From Tepidiphilus sp. J10 (GTDB lineage: Bacteria; Pseudomonadota; Gammaproteobacteria; Burkholderiales; Thiobacillaceae): 50,123 nucleotides of DNA. The notes under the pieces are model-generated. The model searched no databases and was not told the origin of the DNA. It saw nothing but the letters and a program-made list of their open reading frames with translations. This document shows, piece after piece, positions 15,801-24,750 of the stretch. Both the position numbers and the translations under genes were made by a program. The stretch's first letter is position 1. The number at the start of each line of letters is the position of its first letter. The stretch is taken from NCBI GenBank assembly GCA_945897955.1, contig CAMDGQ010000027.1:1-50123 (forward strand). The letters run 5' to 3'.

Positions 15801-17291
15801 GTGCGAAAAGTAAAAAGAAAATTGCATTGGCTTAAAATGCCTAAAACAGCGCATAAGTTTCGCAAAGGGAATTACACGTACTCAGCACCCAACCCACAAG
15901 TCAGAATTAATGATTTGAATATAGATAGCAACCCAGGCCTTGAAAAGTTCGAAACAGAATCGTCAGGTATAGAATACGGCATTAATCAGAATATGCATCA
16001 GTCAATAACAAATGATGTGTTATCCAAACAGGCATATCCAATCATATACGATGAAAACCTTCTTGATAAGGCCAGAAGTCAATGGCAATTTGGTGACTGG
16101 GAAAGCCTTTCAAAGATAAATAAAGGCGCAATTCAACATCACCCAGAGAGGGCAAAGCTGGCACTTCTAGCCGCCGCCGGAAAACTGCAAACCAACGACA
16201 GAGAAAAGGCAGTAGAATTTATTCAGATGGCAAAGGAGTGGGGCATAAGCAAACGTTTGATTGCTCAAATACTGATATCAGGAGTTTACAACACATTGGG
16301 GAGAGTGGCACTTGCGAGTTCAAACAACAAGCAAGCGATTGCACATTTTGAAAAGGCTGTAAGCATATCCTTGCCTGATGCAGACAAGACTGTAATAAGT
16401 GAAACACGAGCTGTGCAGGAAGCCACCAAATTAGGCTTGTTACCTCAAGCCGCCAATCTGATCGATAAACAGATCACTTCAATAAAACAGCAATCCTCTA
16501 TCGATAGTTCACGCATTAAAATTGTAGAAACTGAAATAGAACTGCTGCACCACGAATTGTCACTGGCACAACAAAGAAAACAAATCTTTGAACCACAATC
16601 CAGTATAAGCAGTATTGGAGATCGTATAAATGATCCTGACTGGCTCGCAAAACTCGAACAGATGAGTGTAAGCCAACTGGGACAAGATATCTGGGTATTG
16701 TCAAATACGAACTTTAAACGCGGTGGTTTCTTCGTCGAGTTTGGCGCTACAAATGGTATTTTACTGAGTAACACATGGCTCCTTGAAAAGGAATTCGGGT
16801 GGCAAGGTATTTGCGCCGAACCAAACCCGAAATTTTTCTCGCAACTTAAACATAATAGAAAATGCGTTGTTTCTGATCAGTACATAGGACGTGTAACGGG
16901 AGATGTAATAGAGTTTATTCTTGCCGATGCCTACGGAGGCAGTAAAGAATTCGCTGAATCTGACCAACATAAAAGCAAAAGAAGTGCGTATTACGATGCA
17001 GGACATGTTACAGCTCTTACAACAATATCTCTGGACGACTTCCTGGAACAACATCATGCACCATCGGACATTGATTACATAAGCATAGATACGGAGGGTA
17101 GTGAATATGATTTATTAAGCAGCTTTCCATTCGAAAAATGGAATGTTAGCTTATTTACAATAGAGCACAATTTCACGGAACAAAGAGAAAAAATCAAATC
17201 TTTGATGAACAAAAATGGCTACGAAAGAATAGAAAAAGAATGGGATGATTGGTACATAAATATAAAATCGCTTAGCAATGCCGCCATCTAA
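15801..17291 (+). CDS. FkbM-family methyltransferase with N-terminal helical (TPR-like) region
   Basis: This is a 496-residue protein starting at GTG 15801. Residues ~85-240 look like TPR/helical repeats (ALLAAAGKLQTNDREKAVEF, then NNKQAIAHFEKAVSIS). Residues ~275-490 are an FkbM methyltransferase: SQLGQDIWVL, SAM motif I FVEFGATNGILLSN, CAEPNPKFFSQLK, TTISLDDFLEQ, and the family motif YISIDTEGSEYDLLSS. FkbM enzymes O-methylate sugars or polyketide hydroxyls using SAM. In this locus a sugar of the capsule repeat or its chain end is the likely substrate. An ATG at codon 13 is an alternative start. It follows the repeat coiled-coil gene by 56 bp and precedes a large glycosyltransferase by 25 bp. 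Codon use is AT-rich like its neighbours. Confidence 0.85.
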   Translation: MRKVKRKLHWLKMPKTAHKFRKGNYTYSAPNPQVRINDLNIDSNPGLEKFETESSGIEYGINQNMHQSITNDVLSKQAYPIIYDENLLDKARSQWQFGDWESLSKINKGAIQHHPERAKLALLAAAGKLQTNDREKAVEFIQMAKEWGISKRLIAQILISGVYNTLGRVALASSNNKQAIAHFEKAVSISLPDADKTVISETRAVQEATKLGLLPQAANLIDKQITSIKQQSSIDSSRIKIVETEIELLHHELSLAQQRKQIFEPQSSISSIGDRINDPDWLAKLEQMSVSQLGQDIWVLSNTNFKRGGFFVEFGATNGILLSNTWLLEKEFGWQGICAEPNPKFFSQLKHNRKCVVSDQYIGRVTGDVIEFILADAYGGSKEFAESDQHKSKRSAYYDAGHVTALTTISLDDFLEQHHAPSDIDYISIDTEGSEYDLLSSFPFEKWNVSLFTIEHNFTEQREKIKSLMNKNGYERIEKEWDDWYINIKSLSNAAI

Positions 17292-17316
17292 TATCTTGAC
17301 GATTTGAATACAAAAC

Positions 17317-20223
17317 ATGAAGACAGAATTCTGGTCAATATGCAATGAAACATTGCACTCAATCCTGAATGAGGACTTTTTGAATGCTCGCGTATCATTG
17401 GCAAAGGCTAACGCTAGAATAACAGAAGCCAAGTCACCTTCTGTTCAACAAGCCAGAAGAAAACTTGTTGAACATTATGACAAGTTGATAAGGAAAGAAT
17501 TCCAAAAGAATGGTATTGCATCACAGGAAGTCAGTAGCAGACAGAAGAATAAGAAACGTCTGTCACTGGTAACAAGTGTTTTTAATAGACACTGGCAACT
17601 CAAGAAAACACTGTCACACAATCTTGCCACTATAAGAGGTAACACTGAAATTGAAATAGTACTCGTCGATTTTGGCGGAGGTGATAGCCCGGATATTAGC
17701 AAAATGATTGAGGATCAGTATTGCTTTGACCTGATATCAGGTAATTTAAAATATTGGCGTATAACCGAGCCATGGAAGAAGTTCCATATGGCTACGGCAA
17801 AGAATGTAGCACATCGCTTGGCAACGGGTTGTTTTTTAATGTCTGTAGATGCTGATAATTATATAAACGAAGATGATTTAGACATAATACTTGATCATTT
17901 TAATCGTTTCCCGGAAGCTATTTTTCACCAGACCATAGGCCCTGCCCCTTTATCCCACATTCAATGGTCAAAATATAATTTATTTGAGTCATCCACTGAC
18001 TACCATAACAATGATCTGGTCTGGGATGGCAGTTGCGGCAGAATCGGTGTTTCAAGAGACAGGTTCGAATCTGTTAACGGCTACAACGAGAATTTTGTAG
18101 GTATGGGGATGGATGATATCGACTTTATCATTCGATCAATCCGTTCAGGCGCGGATTATAGGCATACCAATATAAACAGACCCGCTGAAGAGGTTTACAT
18201 AGATAATGGATCTGCTGCAAAGGACCACAAGCATGAAAATAACGACAATAACTGGAAGTTCATGGATACAGCTCTTTCAAACGGAGTCTATTATCCTATT
18301 TACAAAACCAGCAGCCCTTTAAACCTGTTCACCGAATATATATCTGCTGCGGTACATGAGTCCGATAACACCCGTGTTACTCTTTTTTCAAGTGCATTTC
18401 GCGCAAGTGCATACATAGACAGATTCGAACATGATCTGAATGAAATACTTGCAAGCACTGATGATGCCGTAATTTGGTTGCTGGATGTTGTCGGCAGTCA
18501 TTCAAAGGAAATAACTGAAAGGTTGCGCTCTTTATCTCACCATAATCGCGTTTTTTACTTTCCAGTATACAAGGATCCGGGGCTTTATGAACTCTGGAAT
18601 ACGGCTATCCGTAACATACGTTCAAAGTATGTTGGAAATTTGAACATAGATGATCTAAGAGGAAGGGAATGGCTTCCATCCTGCCTTTCACTACTCGATG
18701 CGAATCTTGCCGATCTTGCGAGTCCAGTCACGGTCCCATTCGATGATGACGTAGTAACTTCCTATCAAGTGGCCTTGTCAGAACTTCGTAAGGCAGGCAA
18801 ATCAGAGCAACGCTGGTTTGAAACCCGTGTGACAATCAACGGATCATCGGAAACTGCGAAACCATCTCATTCAAAACTAATTGATGGATTCTATGATCAC
18901 AGAGATTTATTTCAGGTTCTTCCCGAAGGAAAGTTATCTTCATACTGCATTCCCAATGCATCGCCGGTATGGAGACGCTCGCTACATGAAAGAGCCGGTT
19001 ACTTCGATGAAAATAAATATGGATGCTTTGCTGATCTTGCTTTATGGATCAATGCAAGCGCAAATGGCTTAAGGCTTCGACAAGCAGATTACCCGGCATT
19101 ATTCTTTATTAGTCCCGAACAGGCACACCGACGCCAGGAAAAAGATGAACAGTTGCTATGGTCTTTGGCATTGACACGAGGATCTGAAACACTCAGAACT
19201 TGGGCTGCAAGAAGGTGCTTTGACCTTTCAAGAATGGGAGGCAGTTATGGAGATCATCATTTTCTTGGGTGGAACTGGGTTCGGGATCAAGTCACGAGTC
19301 ATTTTGTAGACAGCCCTGGTAATCTGCTTTTGGACTTTTTCGTTGAAAGAAATTTCTTTTGGAATCCCGACCCGAAAGAAGGCAACTTCCAATTCAATAG
19401 AAATTGGCTTGGCTTTGTTCATACCACCCCCCATCAAAATGAAGTATACGATCACAAAGGACAAAATCTGGATTGCCTTCTAGAAGAACCACGCTTTCAA
19501 TTTAGCTTACCAACCTGCAAGGGTCTGATTGTTCTTAGCGAAGAAAATCGAGTCTACCTTTCAAGTCATTTGGAAAGGGAAAAATGGAACATACCTGTAT
19601 TCAAGCTTTTTCATCCAAATATTCCCATGAACACAAATAATGCGGATATTTTAAGCAGTGATGATCAATCTATCTTGAGCAGTATGTTCTTTCATATTGG
19701 CTGGCATTTACGCTCGTTTGCAGCATTTGCCAGACTTGGTGTAAACAGGAAATTCAAGACACTTCTGGTACCAAAGAAACTTTCGAAAGAATATTTTATC
19801 AAGGAAGTGGTAAACAAGGATTTGGCTCTGGCCGGATTAAAGCCGATCGAAGAATATGTAGAACATATATATACAGCCTCCAATGAAGATTATCAGCGAA
19901 TACTTAGATGGGGTATTATTTTTAATTATTACCATCAACCTTCAGGAAGCAATCTGATATCCGAATGCATCAGTTCTGGCGCTGCGCTTATGATAAATCG
20001 ACATCCAGCTTTTGAGGAGTATCTGGGTCATGACTATCCATTGTTCTTCAATAACCAACAGGAGGCAGACGAACTCTCAAGACAACTGATCAAGGACGGT
20101 TCCAGATTAGAGGTACGCAATCATTTACAAAAGCGTGAAGAATTATTTTCAATAGATCGCTTTATAAGAGAACTTGAAAAAATAGGCAGCCATGTCTATC
20201 ATAATTTTATAAATCAGGATTAA
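17317..20223 (+). CDS. Three-domain glycosyltransferase (GT-A / DPGLY-type GT-A / GT-B)
   Basis: The 968-residue protein appears to hold three transferase domains. Residues ~80-330 are GT-A with a DADN motif (D178, D180) and GYNENFVGMGMDDIDF near 255-270, like the C-terminal galactosyltransferase motif. Residues ~345-640 are a second GT-A-like domain with DPGLYELWN (420-428), NLNIDD ending at 446, and IPNASPVWRRSLHERAGYF. This module recurs in the proteins at 22584 and 27784. Residues ~680-960 look GT-B-like, ending in PSGSNLISECISSGAALM and HPAFEEYLGHDYPLFF. It should add two or three sugars of the polysaccharide in the cytoplasm. A short helical N-terminus may contact other complex members. 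The stop is followed after two bases by a sulfotransferase gene, so the two are tightly coupled. Confidence 0.8.
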   Translation: MKTEFWSICNETLHSILNEDFLNARVSLAKANARITEAKSPSVQQARRKLVEHYDKLIRKEFQKNGIASQEVSSRQKNKKRLSLVTSVFNRHWQLKKTLSHNLATIRGNTEIEIVLVDFGGGDSPDISKMIEDQYCFDLISGNLKYWRITEPWKKFHMATAKNVAHRLATGCFLMSVDADNYINEDDLDIILDHFNRFPEAIFHQTIGPAPLSHIQWSKYNLFESSTDYHNNDLVWDGSCGRIGVSRDRFESVNGYNENFVGMGMDDIDFIIRSIRSGADYRHTNINRPAEEVYIDNGSAAKDHKHENNDNNWKFMDTALSNGVYYPIYKTSSPLNLFTEYISAAVHESDNTRVTLFSSAFRASAYIDRFEHDLNEILASTDDAVIWLLDVVGSHSKEITERLRSLSHHNRVFYFPVYKDPGLYELWNTAIRNIRSKYVGNLNIDDLRGREWLPSCLSLLDANLADLASPVTVPFDDDVVTSYQVALSELRKAGKSEQRWFETRVTINGSSETAKPSHSKLIDGFYDHRDLFQVLPEGKLSSYCIPNASPVWRRSLHERAGYFDENKYGCFADLALWINASANGLRLRQADYPALFFISPEQAHRRQEKDEQLLWSLALTRGSETLRTWAARRCFDLSRMGGSYGDHHFLGWNWVRDQVTSHFVDSPGNLLLDFFVERNFFWNPDPKEGNFQFNRNWLGFVHTTPHQNEVYDHKGQNLDCLLEEPRFQFSLPTCKGLIVLSEENRVYLSSHLEREKWNIPVFKLFHPNIPMNTNNADILSSDDQSILSSMFFHIGWHLRSFAAFARLGVNRKFKTLLVPKKLSKEYFIKEVVNKDLALAGLKPIEEYVEHIYTASNEDYQRILRWGIIFNYYHQPSGSNLISECISSGAALMINRHPAFEEYLGHDYPLFFNNQQEADELSRQLIKDGSRLEVRNHLQKREELFSIDRFIRELEKIGSHVYHNFINQD

Positions 20224-20225
20224 AG

Positions 20226-20951
20226 ATGGCGATACTTGATAATTTTATTTACAGTAGAAACGCAAATGTTATTTTTGCATACATTCCAAAGGTTGCTTGT
20301 ACAAATTGGAAATGCATTTTGAGGTATCTTGATGGACATAAAGATTACCTGGATGCACGGCTTGCACATGACAGAAATAAAAGTGGACTATCATATATTT
20401 CAAAAATGCCTAATGGCATTGATTTGTTGATGGATAAAAACATCGCAAAGCTTACATGCGTAAGAAATCCGTATTCAAGAATATTATCCGCTTATCTAAA
20501 CAAAATAAAACCGTTCGCACAAGACAACGCATCTCCAGATAGAGACGTTTACTTTTACCAGGTTTTTACTGTAATAGACCAATATCGCCAAATAAAGCAT
20601 CCCGAATTGGAATATGTGGACTTTTCATGTTTCCTTGAGTGGATTGAATTATCCGGCGACCCACTTGTAGGAAATGAGCACTGGATACCACAGACAGAGA
20701 TTCTAGGAAAATCTGAATACATATTTGATTTTATCGGAAGAATAGAAAACTTGCACAAGGATGCACAGATCATCCTTGACTGGTTGAAATGCGATATACC
20801 ATTTCCTACTCAACAGGCTGTTAATTTTCCGCCAACCAGAGCAAGCGAGTCTATTGATACATACTATACCCAGATCGAAATGGAACAGGTGCAGAGGATA
20901 TTTAGGGATGATTTTTCATTCTTGCAATACGCTGCAACCAATCTACCTTAA
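20226..20951 (+). CDS. Carbohydrate sulfotransferase (sulfotransferase family 2 type)
   Basis: The 241-residue protein shows the PAPS-binding motifs of carbohydrate sulfotransferases. The 5'-phosphosulfate loop is FAYIPKVACTNWKCILRYL at residues ~17-35. The 3'-phosphate motif is KLTCVRNPYSRILSAYLNK at ~75-93. The later part has FIGRIENLHKDAQIILDWL, typical of the family 2 (chondroitin/HNK-1-type) group. It should transfer sulfate from PAPS to a sugar hydroxyl of the polysaccharide or its precursor. It lies two bases after the three-domain glycosyltransferase and 12 bases before an FkbM methyltransferase, which suggests that sulfation and methylation decorate sugars added by that transferase. 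It differs in family from the sulfotransferase at 26223. Confidence 0.88.
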   Translation: MAILDNFIYSRNANVIFAYIPKVACTNWKCILRYLDGHKDYLDARLAHDRNKSGLSYISKMPNGIDLLMDKNIAKLTCVRNPYSRILSAYLNKIKPFAQDNASPDRDVYFYQVFTVIDQYRQIKHPELEYVDFSCFLEWIELSGDPLVGNEHWIPQTEILGKSEYIFDFIGRIENLHKDAQIILDWLKCDIPFPTQQAVNFPPTRASESIDTYYTQIEMEQVQRIFRDDFSFLQYAATNLP

Positions 20952-20963
20952 TCCGGAAACCTG

Positions 20964-21665
20964 ATGAGACAGCCAACAAATACCGCCTCATTGAATCTCT
21001 TGAAAACCTTGCTCAAGATCAAAATTAACTATGTCATTGATGTCGGAGTTCAATACAGCACACCATTTCTGATGTCTGAACTTCCTGACGCATTTCACTA
21101 TTTAATTGAACCAGTTCAGCTTTATCACGAATCAATAATTTCCAACTATAGCAAATCATGCATTTCCTACGAATTAATCAAGGCTGCTGCCTCTGATAAC
21201 GAGGGCGTACTTAACCAGCACCTTCAAAGCCTTGATGGCAGCGGCAAAATTACCCATTCCCAATTACTGCCTGAAGAGATAACTTCTCTGGATGGTTTAA
21301 TCGAAATAGTCAAGACTCCCGTTATCACGCTGGATACTGCTTTCGCAAACCTTCAAAACTACATTGTCAAAATAGACGTTGATGGAATTGAAGAGAAAAT
21401 TATAGATGGAGGAGCCCGGACCATTAGTAACGCTCTCGTCGTATTTTTGGAATCACCAGTTTCGAAATTATCCTCACGCGTAAGACTCCTTGAGTCACTT
21501 GGCATGAGGTTGTTCGACATTACCGATATATGCTATTACCACAACCAACTTCAACAGGTTGATCTCGTTTTTGTCAACAACAGGGTTGTATCATCTGATT
21601 TAGATTTCCACCCTTTCAAGAAATTTGAATCAATAGATTGGTCTGCCTGGTCCAAGCTTTCATAA
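20964..21665 (+). CDS. FkbM-family methyltransferase
   Basis: The 233-residue protein has SAM motif I in the form YVIDVGVQYSTPFLM, an acidic strand HYLIEPVQLYHESI, VITLDTAFANL, and the FkbM motif YIVKIDVDGIEEKIIDGG. The usual glycine-rich GAxxG loop is replaced by GVQYST, a variant shared with the paralogue at 23995. The two form a subfamily with similar tails (DLVFVNNR / DCIFVRKD, SIDWSAW / SIDFSAW). Its likely role is O-methylation of a sugar in the capsule, by SAM. It follows a sulfotransferase by 12 bp and precedes a second, more canonical FkbM gene by about 30 bp. It is about as long as a bare FkbM domain, with no extra domain. Confidence 0.85.
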   Translation: MRQPTNTASLNLLKTLLKIKINYVIDVGVQYSTPFLMSELPDAFHYLIEPVQLYHESIISNYSKSCISYELIKAAASDNEGVLNQHLQSLDGSGKITHSQLLPEEITSLDGLIEIVKTPVITLDTAFANLQNYIVKIDVDGIEEKIIDGGARTISNALVVFLESPVSKLSSRVRLLESLGMRLFDITDICYYHNQLQQVDLVFVNNRVVSSDLDFHPFKKFESIDWSAWSKLS

Positions 21666-21696
21666 CCATGAATATTAGTTGAACAATGGAGCATTA

Positions 21697-22464
21697 ATGT
21701 TTAAATCCAATGAATTAACCATGTTTCAAAAGAATCAGTCTTTATATGAGAGTTTTGTCGAGAAACTGATTGATGCAGTTCCGGTGCATGGCACATTTGT
21801 TGATTGTGGCGCACATGTTGGAACGCATACAAGGAACATGTTGAGGCGTTTTGACATCAATAATGTAATTGCAATAGAAGCGATACCTGATTTGGCTGAG
21901 CGTCTAAGCAGGCAATTTGCCAATGAGACGAGACTCACAATTATTCAAACAGCTATTGGCAATATTGTCGGTTTTACCGATTTCAACGTTGCTCAAAACT
22001 CTCCTGGTTATTCTGGAATAATTCAGCGTGACATCTCGGATGTAACAAACTGGGTTAAGCTCAGCGTACCGATTACAAAATGTGATGCGCTAACTCAAAT
22101 AACAGAAAATTCCAGTCCAGTAAGTTTCATGAAACTCGATCTGGAAGGTGGTGAATTCAATGCCTTGCAGGGATCAATGCAAATAATCCTCAGAGATAGG
22201 CCATTACTTGTTTTTGAAAACGGACTGTCCAAGAGTGCGGCTCATTATAACTATTCAAAGACCACCTTTTTTGAATTTTTCAGTTCCATTGATTATGTGA
22301 TATATGATTTCTTCGGAAATCAAGTGGATGATAATTACTGGGATACTCCATTGTTTACCTATATGTTTGTAGCCTTTCCAAGCAATGGTCTCCATGCAGT
22401 ATGGTACTTCGAGAACCGCGAGAAACTACTAGCGAGTGTTCTTGGTTACGACATGCATCCATAG
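21697..22464 (+). CDS. FkbM-family methyltransferase
   Basis: The 255-residue protein carries canonical FkbM motifs: TFVDCGAHVGTHTRNML (SAM motif I), VIAIEAIPDLAERL, TIIQTAIGN, VPITKCDALTQI and FMKLDLEGGEFNALQGS. The last third, with FFEFFSSIDYVIYDFFGN, is family-typical. A TTG six codons upstream (21679) is in frame, but GGAG lies five bases before the ATG at 21697, so that start is chosen. It is not a close paralogue of the FkbM genes on either side of it (20964, 23995). O-methylation of a capsule sugar is the expected role. After its stop there is a 119-bp AT-rich gap before the next glycosyltransferase, which could hold a promoter, though none was clear. Confidence 0.87.
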   Translation: MFKSNELTMFQKNQSLYESFVEKLIDAVPVHGTFVDCGAHVGTHTRNMLRRFDINNVIAIEAIPDLAERLSRQFANETRLTIIQTAIGNIVGFTDFNVAQNSPGYSGIIQRDISDVTNWVKLSVPITKCDALTQITENSSPVSFMKLDLEGGEFNALQGSMQIILRDRPLLVFENGLSKSAAHYNYSKTTFFEFFSSIDYVIYDFFGNQVDDNYWDTPLFTYMFVAFPSNGLHAVWYFENREKLLASVLGYDMHP

Positions 22465-22583
22465 TCAATTGCATATCAAATTTCAACAATTTGCAAGCCT
22501 TCTGTTTGATACTTTGTTTACCTATTCCTATCGATAGTGCATCGAATACCTTCCAAGAAAGCGGGACAGGTTAAAACTATTTT

Positions 22584-23957
22584 ATGACACTTGACGACCA
22601 TAACAGCATTGGCAGTCTTTTTTCTGCTACTGGCAGAGTTATTTCAAGCATTGAATCGTGCCAACTCGATATACTACCGATTTATCTTTCAGAATTAAAC
22701 CACGCATTAAATCGCTGCCACAATTTAAAAATCAAGAACAGTATATTATCACTTTTAGCCACGGTCCCCGAGTTTATTCATTACATTGTTTCGAGGCATA
22801 ATATTGCAGGTAAATTTATTGTCGCCTCCAAAGCCATAAACAGATTCAGCATAAAATCAACTCAAATTCTCAATCATTCAGATTGCTCTGGATTGCCGTC
22901 AATCATTGACATACGTGGAATAGATAGTTTCTGTGATATTGAAAGAATATTACAGCACAAATTCGACTCAACCATAATTCAATATTGGGATGAGTGGTTG
23001 CAAAACATTGCCTTACCAGTAATCAGAAGAGCTTGTGTATTACTGAGGTTTGACACCATAAAATCATCCGAATTCGAATGGAATTTAGAGGTATATGAGT
23101 TGTCTAACTGTGCAACAGTAACCGCTTTAGATAAAGATTCCTACAAAGTTACGCTTTTAACATCAATGTTCAACGGTGAAAAATATCTAGAGTCATTCAT
23201 CGACAATCTATCAATGTCACCATTATTCAAATCAGTTAATTTGATTTTATTTGACGCAAATAATTCAGACAAAGATTTGAAGCAATTAGCCCCCTACCTG
23301 GCTAGGTATAGCAACATTAAATACTTGAAGTTAAAGTCTGATCCAGGTCTCTACGAAATCTGGAACCTAGGCATTCACATGTCCAGCACAGAATATATTG
23401 GAAATGCCAATCTTGACGATCGAAGACATCCACTGCAACTTGAAGCATTGATTTCAGCATTGGATAAGGATAAAAACCTGGATTTGGTCAGCACTCATGT
23501 AGTGCCCATGCATGATTATACTGCCGACATATATTCATTCAAGGAATCAGCCCCATATATTTTTTACTCATGGATGGAAGGGACATATACGATTAGTGAT
23601 TTGTTCAAGATCGAAAATGACCATATAAAATCAAACTGCATACCTCATTGTATGCCAATTTGGAGAAAGCGCATTCACGAGAAGTGCGGGTATTTCAATG
23701 AATCAAACAACAGAAGTGCAGCCGATTTTGAACTATGGTTACGCGGCATTGATCTTGGGTTAACATTCTCAATAGTACCAATACCAGCCTCTTACTATTA
23801 CGTAAATCCCAATTCATATATGAGGTGTGATACCGGGCATGAAAATATTGCTGCTCATTTGCATTCCATATATATAAGCAGAATCAACTCAGTTCCACCT
23901 AAATATATACCTGATTTTGCCTATCTTGAAAGCCTGATTGACTTCAGCATCAACTAG
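22584..23957 (+). CDS. DPGLY-type GT-A glycosyltransferase with helical N-terminus
   Basis: The 457-residue protein has an N-terminal ~185 residues of helical, unrecognised sequence. A GT-A-like domain follows: YKVTLLTSMFNGEKYLESFI at ~190-210, DPGLYEIWNLGIH from residue 253, NANLDDRR at 274-281 (the likely metal/nucleotide-sugar DxD equivalent), and HCMPIWRKRIHEKCGYF with AADFELWLRG as the acceptor and catalytic-base region. The same module occurs as domain 2 of the protein at 17317 and as the C-terminal part of the one at 27784. It resembles GT2 enzymes in layout but I cannot name a family. It would add one sugar in the cytoplasm. The next gene's frame is open back into this one, but its probable ATG lies just past the stop. 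Confidence 0.75.
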   Translation: MTLDDHNSIGSLFSATGRVISSIESCQLDILPIYLSELNHALNRCHNLKIKNSILSLLATVPEFIHYIVSRHNIAGKFIVASKAINRFSIKSTQILNHSDCSGLPSIIDIRGIDSFCDIERILQHKFDSTIIQYWDEWLQNIALPVIRRACVLLRFDTIKSSEFEWNLEVYELSNCATVTALDKDSYKVTLLTSMFNGEKYLESFIDNLSMSPLFKSVNLILFDANNSDKDLKQLAPYLARYSNIKYLKLKSDPGLYEIWNLGIHMSSTEYIGNANLDDRRHPLQLEALISALDKDKNLDLVSTHVVPMHDYTADIYSFKESAPYIFYSWMEGTYTISDLFKIENDHIKSNCIPHCMPIWRKRIHEKCGYFNESNNRSAADFELWLRGIDLGLTFSIVPIPASYYYVNPNSYMRCDTGHENIAAHLHSIYISRINSVPPKYIPDFAYLESLIDFSIN

Positions 23958-23994
23958 GCATTCATCTACAATCCATTACTTGGCCGAACACTAT

Positions 23995-24750
23995 ATGCAA
24001 TCAGCGCAAAGACTCCCATCAATGATTCAGGGACTTGAATATTTAAAAGGATGCAATGTTCCGGTTGACTTCATTATTGATGTTGGCATTCTGACCTGCA
24101 CATACCCGCTTATTCATTGCTTTCCGGATATAAAGCACATTCTAGTTGAGCCAGTCAGATCATTTCACACAAACATAGAATCAATCTACAACTCAAAAAA
24201 CATTGATCATCTTCTGTTGAAATGTGCCGCAGGCAAATCAAATGAAAAGCTTGTATTATGCGAGTACGGCAAGCGGGGAGGTACGGAAGTCACTCATAGT
24301 CGATTATTCGATATTAATTCAGATATCCCGAATGAAGACCTTATATCTAAATTGATTATTGATACAAAGAGGGTGGATACCCTACTTGAGTTGCATAAAG
24401 CGGAATGCTGCGCATCGAATGATAAGTACGATTTTCTTCTCAAGATAGATGTGGATGGTACCGAAGAGGATATCCTAGAGGGTTCTCGCAATTGCCTTGC
24501 TCAATGCTCAGTTATAGTACTCGAGATACCGATAGTAAAATTACTTGGCAGAGTATCTCTACTTGACCAACTTGGTTATCAAATTGTGGATATTGTTGAC
24601 CCCTGCTACTACAAGGGATGCTTATCTCAAGTGGATTGTATTTTCGTTCGCAAGGATTTAATGAGAGTGCACCAGGTAGACCCGTGGCAAAGATCTTCCA
24701 GCATCGATTTTTCTGCATGGTATGAAGGAAGATATATTTATGCCACCTGA
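23995..24750 (+). CDS. FkbM-family methyltransferase
   Basis: A protein of about 251 residues with FkbM motifs: FIIDVGILTCTYPLIHCF (motif I with an unusual GILTCT loop), HILVEPVRSFHTNI, KRVDTLLELHK and LLKIDVDGTEEDILEGS. It is a paralogue of 20964-21665, sharing the DVG loop variant, the paired SKLSSRVRLLESLG / VKLLGRVSLLDQLG helix and the SIDFSAW end. The frame is open back to a TTG at 23938, inside the previous gene. ATG 23995 or ATG 24022 gives a length closer to the paralogue, and neither has a strong ribosome-binding site. Its last 11 bases overlap the next gene. O-methylation of a capsule sugar is the expected role. Confidence 0.8.
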   Translation: MQSAQRLPSMIQGLEYLKGCNVPVDFIIDVGILTCTYPLIHCFPDIKHILVEPVRSFHTNIESIYNSKNIDHLLLKCAAGKSNEKLVLCEYGKRGGTEVTHSRLFDINSDIPNEDLISKLIIDTKRVDTLLELHKAECCASNDKYDFLLKIDVDGTEEDILEGSRNCLAQCSVIVLEIPIVKLLGRVSLLDQLGYQIVDIVDPCYYKGCLSQVDCIFVRKDLMRVHQVDPWQRSSSIDFSAWYEGRYIYAT

